6,141 nucleotides of DNA from an uncultured Clostridia bacterium (GTDB lineage Bacteria > Bacillota > Clostridia > Christensenellales > CAG-917), in NCBI GenBank assembly GCA_937881285.1, contig CALGEU010000139.1, positions 1 through 6,141 on the forward strand, written 5' to 3'. The notes under the pieces were generated by a model. That model worked only from the letters and a program-made list of their open reading frames with translations. It was not told the DNA's origin and made no database searches. Shown piece after piece: positions 1-5,439 of the stretch. How positions within the stretch are numbered: position 1 is the first letter of the stretch; each line of letters opens with the position of its first letter. Both the position numbers and the translations under genes were made by a program.

Positions 1-212
1 CAAATCTTTGTTTTTTGACTTCTAACGGCATAAAATCGAACCGTTCTTTCCGTTTTTCGCTTCGTTTTCAAAGTTTTAGATTACGGAAAAATTTTTTAAA
101 TCACGTGAATTTCGTAGTCCGAGCCGCACACTCGTTTTTTCGCGGTTTTTCTGAAATTTTCGACATTCTAATCGCATTAAAAATTTATATTTTCTTCTGA
201 GACCAACAGCGT
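1..212. other. Non-coding AT-rich upstream region
   Basis: No convincing gene is seen here on either strand. A 61-codon open frame beginning with TTG at 15 exists, but it has no Shine-Dalgarno site, a composition dominated by Phe, Ser, Arg and Ile, and no recognisable motif. A perfect 8-base palindrome, TCACGTGA at 101-108, is the only symmetric element noticed and is short enough to be chance. The stretch is probably the upstream spacer of the promoter at 213. Confidence 0.6.
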
Positions 213-241
213 TTGACACGCGCGCGAAATAATGCTATCAT
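213..241 (+). promoter_or_regulatory. Sigma-70/A promoter of the acyltransferase-like gene
   Basis: A perfect -35 box TTGACA (213-218) is followed by a 17-base spacer and a -10 box TATCAT (236-241, five of six consensus bases). The -10 box is preceded by TG plus one base (233-235), the extended -10 signature. Transcription should start near 247-249, practically on the ATG at 249. This overlap argues against the alternative TTG start at 213, which would be the first three bases of the -35 box. Confidence 0.75.
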
Positions 242-248
242 TCGTTGT

Positions 249-1292
249 ATGGTAGCAAAACGAGAACTTAAAAACGTCAGTCCGCTCATTGCGAGCGACG
301 CGCAAATCACGCTTATTACGAAGAGAAAACGCCAACGCGTGTGGGAGATAGATTTCCTGCGCGGCGTGTGCGTTCTTTTGATGATTCTCGACCATCTTGC
401 CATTCTGATGAGCGACGTTTTCGGTCCGCAATGGTACGGCGGATACAATCGCGGAGACGCTTTCACAAGGTTTTGTTTTCAGTGGTACAACGGCTCTGCA
501 AGAGAGATAATTCACCCGATTGTACTCTTTGTTTTCTTCTCGATTTCGGGCATTTCCTGTACGTTTTCACGCAACAACGCAAAACGCGGACTTATGCTCG
601 GCGCAGTCGCACTTTTATACACGCTCGGTTCGTATATCGCGCAAAACGTTATGGGTATCGGCGGCGTTTTCGTGGCGTTCGGCGTGCTCGATTTCCTTGC
701 CGTGTCCATGCTCCTTTATGCGTTCGTATCTTTCATCACGAGAGACAACCGCTGGGGCATAGCAGGCGCAAGCGTAATTCTCATCGTCGTAACGCTCGTC
801 CTGTATTTTTGCTACACGCCGCCCGAAACCACTCCGAAATTCTTCGCCTGGATATTCCCGCCGCACGACTTTTACGGCAACCCGTCGCTTTTTTACAACG
901 CATACGAGTTCTCTCCCGGCGATTTGTTTACGATGATACCCTACACCGCGTTTTATTTCGCAGGTGCGCTTATAGGCGAATTGTTCTATTACGAAAGATT
1001 GTCGCTCGTTCGTTTCGAACTTACGAACTATCTCTTCAAAAAGACTTGCGACGCACTGTACGCCAACGTGCAAAGCGAAAAGAAAGCGTTGCGCGAGTTT
1101 TCGATATTCACTCTTCGCATGCTTCTTGGCACGCAGAAAGTCGTAAAAGCGGTTGCAACTGGCGTTCAGAAATCAGTCTGTTTCGTAGGCAAACATGCCC
1201 TTATCATTTACATCGTTCACGTCGTGCTTCTTGCCGCGATACTGTCTTTGATTTCGGGCATATTTATAACTCCCGGCGACTTCGGGTTCTAA
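249..1292 (+). CDS. DUF1624 / HGSNAT-like membrane acyltransferase
   Basis: This is a multi-pass inner-membrane protein of about 347 residues resembling the DUF1624/HGSNAT_cat family (PF07786). Its eukaryotic members move an acetyl group from cytosolic acetyl-CoA across the membrane to an amino sugar; the substrate of bacterial members is mostly unknown. The N-terminus is basic and polar and leads into the family opening WEIDFLRGVCVLLMILDHL (residues 32-50, with His49 at the conserved His position). The motif SISGISCTFSRNNAKRG (98-114) and the late KHALIIYIVH (315-324) also fit. Roughly seven or eight hydrophobic segments are visible. Between the helix ending near 249 and residue 312 lies a long, basic, partly amphipathic stretch, longer than I expect for the family. 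The ATG at 249 was chosen because the only upstream start, TTG 213, lies in the -35 box; neither has a good Shine-Dalgarno site. The gene stands alone and ends at a terminator. Family assignment is fairly sure; the substrate is unknown. Confidence 0.8.
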   Translation: MVAKRELKNVSPLIASDAQITLITKRKRQRVWEIDFLRGVCVLLMILDHLAILMSDVFGPQWYGGYNRGDAFTRFCFQWYNGSAREIIHPIVLFVFFSISGISCTFSRNNAKRGLMLGAVALLYTLGSYIAQNVMGIGGVFVAFGVLDFLAVSMLLYAFVSFITRDNRWGIAGASVILIVVTLVLYFCYTPPETTPKFFAWIFPPHDFYGNPSLFYNAYEFSPGDLFTMIPYTAFYFAGALIGELFYYERLSLVRFELTNYLFKKTCDALYANVQSEKKALREFSIFTLRMLLGTQKVVKAVATGVQKSVCFVGKHALIIYIVHVVLLAAILSLISGIFITPGDFGF

Positions 1293-1320
1293 ATGCAACT
1301 TCGATATTATAGCAAACAAA

Positions 1321-1346
1321 AAAACAGGCAAGATGCCTGTTTTTTT
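1321..1346 (+). terminator. Intrinsic terminator after the acyltransferase-like gene
   Basis: The arms AAAACAGGCA (1321-1330) and TGCCTGTTTT (1334-1343) pair perfectly around a three-base AGA loop. The T run reaches 1346. It starts 28 bases after the TAA stop at 1290-1292. An A-rich stretch on the left side (1315-1324) gives the minus strand a T tract too, so it may also stop transcripts coming from the right. Confidence 0.85.
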
Positions 1347-1465
1347 ATCACTACGGAATATTTTCGCTTTAACTTCAATAAACGTCTCTCTTGTTCCTGC
1401 ACTTGTCATTGTATATCGATTGGTTTCGACTTTTGCAATCGTTCGTCATCGACATTCATTGCAAT
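1347..1465. other. Spacer between two opposing terminators
   Basis: About 120 bases lie between the terminator of the plus gene and that of the minus operon. No gene with a good start is seen. A minus-strand frame starting at ATG 1409 runs through the neighbouring terminator and into the end of the acyltransferase-like gene, so it is not believable. A weak minus-strand promoter-like pattern is discussed under findings. Confidence 0.5.
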
Positions 1466-1488
1466 AAAAAAGCCGTCCGCAGACGGCC
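1466..1488 (-). terminator. Intrinsic terminator of the GH127-like/PH operon
   Basis: The perfect 6-bp stem GCCGTC/GACGGC (1472-1477 with 1482-1487) has a four-base loop. Read on the minus strand it is followed by six T residues (complement of 1466-1471). It begins about 12 bases beyond the stop of the PH-domain gene. On the plus strand it is followed by CTTTTAC and more T, so it may act weakly in both directions. Confidence 0.8.
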
Positions 1489-1499
1489 TTTTACTTTTT

Positions 1500-2066
1500 T
1501 TACACTCTTCCGACAAGTTGCATACGCGTTCCGCGTCTCTCGCTCGCCTTTTTCATATCCGCGGTCTGTCGCATTATCCTGCGCGACAGTCTGTCCGCGC
1601 TTGCGACGCCCTTGACGAGATACGGTTGCTGTGCGTCGGACACCACGAGCAAATCGCCGATGCCGACAAGTCTTTGCAATGCGTTTTGTTTTGTCTCCAC
1701 CATTTTGATTTCCGCAAGCGGAATAACGACCGTGCGCACGTTGAGAAAACCTTCTCTGTACACGACTTTGTCTTCGGTGAGCACCAACTCTTTGCTTTCA
1801 AGCACGATGAGTTGAATAAGGAAAGACAAAAGCACTATACCTGCCGCTCCAAGCAACACCCAACGCATAACGTCGTCGGTGAGATATTGCGCAGGCGTCG
1901 TCTTCGTGAACAAGGCTTCGATTTTATCTTTGAAAATCCACACAACCGCAACGAGTCCGCCAAGTATTGCGGCAATGAGAGCCGTCGTTGCAAAAGTCCA
2001 CGACGAAAACTTGCCCTTTGCGACGATTCTTTCGATTTTTGAATATTTTCTTTCAAGCGTTTTCAT
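1500..2066 (-). CDS. Membrane protein with bacterial PH domain (bPH_2/YdbS-like)
   Basis: This 188-residue protein has a short basic N-terminus, two membrane helices (about residues 24-45 and 67-90) and a C-terminal bacterial PH domain (about 91-165) of the bPH_2 (DUF304) type. The pattern VLTEDKVVYREGFLNVRTVVIPLAEIKMVE, split here as VLTEDKVVYREG (95-106) and TVVIPLAEIKMVE (112-124), and then LQRLVGIGDLLVVSD (130-144) follows the typical beta-strand run with IPL and G-x-G turns. The tail after 166 is polar and basic. The molecular role is unknown; related proteins (YdbS/YdbT type) have been linked to membrane and envelope stress resistance. The ATG at 2066 has an AGGTGA Shine-Dalgarno site five or so bases upstream. 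It begins 13 bases after the GH127-like gene, has no promoter of its own that I can see, and is followed at once by a terminator, so it is most likely the last gene of a two-gene operon. Confidence 0.8.
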   Translation of the reverse strand: MKTLERKYSKIERIVAKGKFSSWTFATTALIAAILGGLVAVVWIFKDKIEALFTKTTPAQYLTDDVMRWVLLGAAGIVLLSFLIQLIVLESKELVLTEDKVVYREGFLNVRTVVIPLAEIKMVETKQNALQRLVGIGDLLVVSDAQQPYLVKGVASADRLSRRIMRQTADMKKASERRGTRMQLVGRV

Positions 2067-2079
2067 ATTTCACCTGCCG

Positions 2080-4002
2080 TCATTTCTGACATTTGGGGAA
2101 TTTTGCCATGCGCACCAACGTGCAACCGAAAGGCACGTAGGTTCTTTCAAGGCTTTCTTCCGAAAAACTGCCGTTCTTTGGAATTTGCGTAAATCCGTTT
2201 ACGTCGAAATCCCAGTTGGTTACGTTCTTTGACCTTATTTTGAGTTCAAACGGCGGAGTGTCGAACGAGAACGGCTTTGCGGTTATATCGTTCACTTCCG
2301 TCCTTTCTTCTTCATACAGCGTCTTTGCGCCGCCCTTTCTTGCAAGTATGGGCGCAACGTTCCACTTCTTCGCGCTCTTGACGTAGAGCATGCGGCGGTC
2401 TTGCGCGTCCTGCGTTATCTCGTAGGGAAGTTTGAGCGACATGAGCAAATTGCCCTTGTACATGCTCTCCGACCCGTCGGGATTTTCTTCGACGGTGAGC
2501 GGAATGTTCATTTTCAGCATAAACGTGCTGCCCGTTTTGAGTATGCACTTGACGGAGATTTCTCTCGTGCCGCTTGCGACGACCTGTCCGCCGGATATGA
2601 GTTGCATCATCGTATTGTTCGGCACGCGGAAGTTTATCTTCACTTCCGTTTCCGCACTTGCTTGCTCCACCTTGAAAACGACGGTGTTTCTGAACGGATA
2701 CCCCGTGCGCTCGGCAATGGTGAGCATTGCGCCGTTCACCGCAATATCCATGGTGCAAGGCGTATAAGTCAAAAAATTCAATTCGTTTTCGTGAGTCATG
2801 CACGCCGTCTGCATGTATATCGGATATGCCGAAAGAGCCGCAATCGCGCCCCTTGACGCCTTTTTTGTATAATACGAATTCACCGCGTCGGTATACGGCA
2901 ATTTTCTTTGGCAGGACGCTTCCACCTGATTGACGAGAACGGTGTCCTGCACCGCCGTGCAATCTTCGAAGCATGCTCCCGGTATGAGATTGAACGCAAT
3001 CTTTTCAAGCAAATCGACCGCGTGATAATCGCGCGTTTCCCGTATCACTTCGACAAGCGATTCCATAGTTTCGACGGCGGCTTCGACGTCCACCGCGCAC
3101 ACGCCCTTGTTTGTCGCAAGACGCGGGTCGCAAGCAAACGCTCCGAGCGGCGTTCCGAAATGCTTTTCGAGAGAATTTATCATTTTGAGAGAAAGCGAAG
3201 CCAACTCGCTGTCCCCCATAAACTTGCCGTAGGTCACGGGATATTTGATTGCCTTTGCAACGTTCACGCCGCTTGTCGTGACGGCGGTCTGATGTGCGCC
3301 TTTTCGCCATTCTTTATCGGCGTATTCGTGCGTGAACGGTTTTGCGTGTTTTGTGGTTTTTTCAACCGATTCGCCGTTTAACACCGTCTTTTGCACACGT
3401 TTAAGTGCCGTTTGTGAAATATAACGGTTGTACGGTTTTTTGTACGGAAAGCGCGCAGAAAGTTTGAACCAATCCACGCATTCGTCTCTTAAAATTTCGC
3501 CCAGATCGTGCAACCATTCAAGGTCGGTTTCCTTATACACGGCGTCGATTGCTTCTATCTCGTCAAGCAGTCTTGCGCGAGAATCGTACCAGGTTGCGTT
3601 CACCGTGTGTGTGTTGAACTGATTCTTGAAAAACTTCTTCAAAAACGGAAGCACGCGTTCGTTGCCCGTCGCTTCGTAATAGGTCAGAAGGGTTTTCACC
3701 GCTTCGATTTTCGGAGTTTGAGAAAGCGTGTTTTTCGGGCCGAAATCGCCGCCTTCGTTTGCACTTGCAAATATCGGCGCAACAAAACTCACGACTTTGT
3801 CTTTGAGCATTTTGTCATCGAGCGCGCTTGAAAGCAGAATGAGACCGCGGACGTACCTTGGCAGGCTTTCGCCGCCGTTCCATTCGCCGTTTTTCACAAG
3901 CCCCGGAAGCGCGCCGATACGTTTTTGCAAGTTGGACATAAGTTGCATCTCGTCAAGAAGCCAACCTTGCGGACGAATCGCGCCGAGCGGGAGTTTATTC
4001 AT
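2080..4002 (-). CDS. GH127/DUF1680-like beta-L-arabinofuranosidase homologue, probably lacking the active site
   Basis: This protein of about 640 residues (ATG 4002; 648 from TTG 4026) resembles the DUF1680/GH127 glycoside hydrolases (PF07944), alpha/alpha-barrel enzymes whose characterised members remove beta-L-arabinofuranose. Family landmarks are the opening LPLGAIRPQGWLLDEM (4-19), WNGGESLPRYVRGL (41-54), YYEATGNERVLPF (108-120), LLEKIAFNLIPGA (331-343), TGYPFRNTV (433-441) and the terminal VPFGCTLVRMAKFP (623-636). The length is normal for the family and there is no signal peptide, so it is probably cytoplasmic. The odd point is the active site: where relatives have Glu-x-Cys and Cys-Cys zinc ligands, this protein seems to have Asp305-Val-Glu307 and Ala386-Ile387, and the acid/base Glu position reads Pro293. 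These placements come from remembered family sequences. The open frame is intact, so it is not a decayed gene. It leads an operon with the PH-domain gene. An N-terminal extension to 4152 is open but overlaps the divergent mutase gene and the promoters, so it is rejected. Confidence 0.8.
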   Translation of the reverse strand: MNKLPLGAIRPQGWLLDEMQLMSNLQKRIGALPGLVKNGEWNGGESLPRYVRGLILLSSALDDKMLKDKVVSFVAPIFASANEGGDFGPKNTLSQTPKIEAVKTLLTYYEATGNERVLPFLKKFFKNQFNTHTVNATWYDSRARLLDEIEAIDAVYKETDLEWLHDLGEILRDECVDWFKLSARFPYKKPYNRYISQTALKRVQKTVLNGESVEKTTKHAKPFTHEYADKEWRKGAHQTAVTTSGVNVAKAIKYPVTYGKFMGDSELASLSLKMINSLEKHFGTPLGAFACDPRLATNKGVCAVDVEAAVETMESLVEVIRETRDYHAVDLLEKIAFNLIPGACFEDCTAVQDTVLVNQVEASCQRKLPYTDAVNSYYTKKASRGAIAALSAYPIYMQTACMTHENELNFLTYTPCTMDIAVNGAMLTIAERTGYPFRNTVVFKVEQASAETEVKINFRVPNNTMMQLISGGQVVASGTREISVKCILKTGSTFMLKMNIPLTVEENPDGSESMYKGNLLMSLKLPYEITQDAQDRRMLYVKSAKKWNVAPILARKGGAKTLYEEERTEVNDITAKPFSFDTPPFELKIRSKNVTNWDFDVNGFTQIPKNGSFSEESLERTYVPFGCTLVRMAKFPKCQK

Positions 4003-4032
4003 GCTTTTGTCTACGTTTTTTGTCAAAATGCG

Positions 4033-4038
4033 CCTTCT
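4033..4038 (-). promoter_or_regulatory. Shine-Dalgarno AGAAGG favouring a TTG start at 4026
   Basis: On the minus strand, AGAAGG (4038 to 4033) lies six bases before an in-frame TTG (4026-4024), the same spacing as the AGGAG of the divergent mutase gene. The ATG at 4002 has no purine-rich site in the usual window. The real start may therefore be TTG 4026, adding eight residues (MTKNVDKS) before the ATG Met. Confidence 0.45.
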
Positions 4039-4041
4039 TTT

Positions 4042-4060
4042 CGTATGGCATAGCCATACG
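4042..4060. repeat. Perfect palindrome, candidate operator or 5' mRNA hairpin
   Basis: CGTATGGC (4042-4049) and GCCATACG (4053-4060) are perfect inverted arms around a three-base centre. It starts one or two bases after the predicted minus-strand transcription start (about 4062) and lies 30 bases upstream of the plus promoter's -35 box. It has no T run and is therefore not a terminator. It could be a repressor operator for the GH127-like operon, or a hairpin at the extreme 5' end of that mRNA next to its Shine-Dalgarno site. Confidence 0.6.
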
Positions 4061-4068
4061 CGCTTATT

Positions 4069-4096
4069 AATATAAGTTACCACATAAATTTGACAA
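4069..4096 (-). promoter_or_regulatory. Promoter of the GH127-like/PH operon
   Basis: Read on the minus strand, TTGTCA (4096-4091) is followed by 16 bases and TATATT (4074-4069), each matching the sigma-70/A consensus in five of six positions. The predicted start is near 4062. Its -35 box occupies the same bases as that of the divergent mutase promoter, so the two promoters could compete for RNA polymerase. Confidence 0.55.
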
Positions 4097-4118
4097 ATGC
4101 AAGTGAAAGAATTATCAT
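4090..4118 (+). promoter_or_regulatory. Promoter of the mutase-family gene
   Basis: Perfect TTGACA (4090-4095), a 17-base spacer and TATCAT (4113-4118) form a strong sigma-70/A promoter with hexamers and spacing identical to the one at 213. Transcription should begin near 4125, giving a leader of about 17 bases that carries AAGGAG (4130-4135), six bases before the ATG at 4142. Confidence 0.8.
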
Positions 4119-4141
4119 AAAATCGTATTAAGGAGCGAAAT

Positions 4142-5353
4142 ATGAAATACATACTAGTTTTGTGCGACGGAATGGGCGATTATCCCGTGCCCGAACTGGG
4201 CGGAAAAACACCGCTCGAATACGCACGCACTCCAAATATGGACAGGCTTGCCCAAACCGCGCGTATAGGTCTCGTGAAGACCGTCCCTGACGGATTTACC
4301 CCCGGAAGCGACGTGGCAAATCTCGGCGTGCTCGGCTTTGACGTGAGAAAATGCTACACGGGAAGAAGTCCGCTCGAAGCGTTGTCCATGGGCGTTGAAA
4401 TGCACGAAAACGAAATCGCAATGCGCACGAATCTCGTGACGCTTTCAAAAGACGAACCTTTTGAAAACAAAATCATGAAAGACTACTCCGCAGGTGAAAT
4501 AAGCGACGAAGAAGCGAGCGTTCTTATGGACGCGATAAAAGCCGAATTGTCAACCGACAAATTCGTGTTCTACAAAGGCGTGAGTTACCGCCACTGCCTT
4601 ATCGTCAAAGACGCTTTGCCAAACGAAGACTTGACGCCGCCCCACGACATAAGCGGACGAAGAATAGGCGAGTATCTGCCAAAAGGCGCGCTCGGAAAGC
4701 AACTCGAAGCCCTTATACGCAAATCTTACGAAATCCTGTCCGTTCACCCGATAAACGTCGAGCGTGAGAAACAAGGCAAAAATCCTGCCAACTCGATATG
4801 GTTCTGGGGAGAAGGCACGAAGCCGTCGATTCCGAGCTTTCAAAGTCAGTACGGAAAAACGGGAACGATGATAAGCGCGGTTGACCTGCTCAAAGGCATA
4901 GCCGTCGGAAGCGGTATGCAGAACGTTTCCGTGCAAGGCGCAACTGGCACTATTGACACCAATTTTCTCGGCAAAGCGCAAGCGGCAATAGACGCGCTTG
5001 AAAGCGGAAGAGATTTTTGCATGATACACCTTGAAGCCACCGACGAGTGCGGACATCAACGCAACCCGAAAGACAAGGCGAAATCCATAGAACTCATTGA
5101 CGAAAAAGTGATAGGGACGCTTGCAAATCATTTTGAGAAAAGCGGCGAAGATTACGCACTTCTCGTAATGCCCGACCACTACACTCCCGTAAGTCTCGGC
5201 AAGCATACGGCAGAGCCCGTTCCGTTTATGCTATACGCATCGAACAAAACACTCGGAAAAGGCGAAGTCTACGACGAAAATCACGCTACCGCAAGCGGCG
5301 ATTTTATCGCCGACTCACGCGATTTGACAGACTGTTTTTTGAGTCTGAACTGA
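4142..5353 (+). CDS. Cofactor-independent phosphoglycerate mutase family enzyme (possible homoserine kinase)
   Basis: This 403-residue cytoplasmic enzyme of the alkaline-phosphatase superfamily resembles the archaeal-type 2,3-bisphosphoglycerate-independent phosphoglycerate mutases (ApgM). Visible features are the N-terminal metal site CDGMGD (Asp9), the catalytic serine in TPGSDVANLG (Ser56), the inserted domain from about 60 to 235, LEATDECGHQ (Asp301, His305), MPDHYTP (Asp345, His346) and KHTAEPVPF (His355). All expected metal-binding and nucleophile residues appear present, so it should be active. The function could be 3-phosphoglycerate to 2-phosphoglycerate interconversion in glycolysis. 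However, the ~400-residue bacterial subgroup (TIGR02535) has been proposed on genomic context to act as homoserine kinase in threonine synthesis. No threonine gene is nearby here, so the context does not decide. The start is firm: AAGGAG lies six bases upstream and the MKYILVLCDGMGD opening is the family's. It has its own promoter and is transcribed alone, up to the shared terminator at 5384. Confidence 0.92.
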   Translation: MKYILVLCDGMGDYPVPELGGKTPLEYARTPNMDRLAQTARIGLVKTVPDGFTPGSDVANLGVLGFDVRKCYTGRSPLEALSMGVEMHENEIAMRTNLVTLSKDEPFENKIMKDYSAGEISDEEASVLMDAIKAELSTDKFVFYKGVSYRHCLIVKDALPNEDLTPPHDISGRRIGEYLPKGALGKQLEALIRKSYEILSVHPINVEREKQGKNPANSIWFWGEGTKPSIPSFQSQYGKTGTMISAVDLLKGIAVGSGMQNVSVQGATGTIDTNFLGKAQAAIDALESGRDFCMIHLEATDECGHQRNPKDKAKSIELIDEKVIGTLANHFEKSGEDYALLVMPDHYTPVSLGKHTAEPVPFMLYASNKTLGKGEVYDENHATASGDFIADSRDLTDCFLSLN

Positions 5354-5383
5354 CAACGCATATAAATTGTAAATTTGCACTTA

Positions 5384-5422
5384 TATCACAAAAGCGACGC
5401 TTTATGCGCCGCTTTTGTGATA
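5384..5422. terminator. Bidirectional terminator between converging genes
   Basis: Two 17-base arms (5384-5400 and 5406-5422) pair with a single A-C mismatch around a five-base TTTAT loop. The GC-rich core GCGACGC/GCGCCGC is flanked by AAAA on the left and TTTT on the right, so each strand presents a T run after the core stem. It lies 30 bases after the mutase stop and 17 bases from the stop of the minus-strand gene, as expected for a terminator serving both. Confidence 0.75.
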
Positions 5423-5439
5423 ATAAACTTGGTTTCTTG

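Noticed and set aside
101..108. TCACGTGA palindrome
   Set aside because: Eight symmetric bases with non-symmetric flanks, far from the -35 box at 213, are too little to call an operator.
15..200. 61-codon plus-strand open frame
   Set aside because: It has a TTG start with no ribosome site, a Phe/Ser/Arg/Ile-rich composition from AT-rich DNA and no motif.
341..1312. 323-codon open frame overlapping the acyltransferase-like gene in another plus frame
   Set aside because: The translation is extremely Arg/Ser/His rich with no hydrophobic order. The overlapping frame encodes a recognisable membrane family.
1301..1320. TATAAT on the minus strand just inside the 3' spacer of the acyltransferase-like gene
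   Set aside because: There is no -35 box at a proper distance and it would only produce an antisense transcript into a terminated gene.
1293..2042. 249-codon plus-strand open frame antisense to the PH-domain gene
   Set aside because: It runs through two terminators, has a composition rich in Cys, His, Phe and Arg, and shadows a recognisable bPH_2 gene.
4003..4152. 50-residue N-terminal extension of the GH127-like frame
   Set aside because: It would overlap the mutase start codon and cover both promoters and the palindrome. The extension has no family similarity, which begins at LPLGAIRPQGW.
4550..5206. 218-codon minus-strand frame opposite the mutase gene
   Set aside because: It is an antisense shadow of conserved catalytic codons, with no ribosome site or family resemblance.
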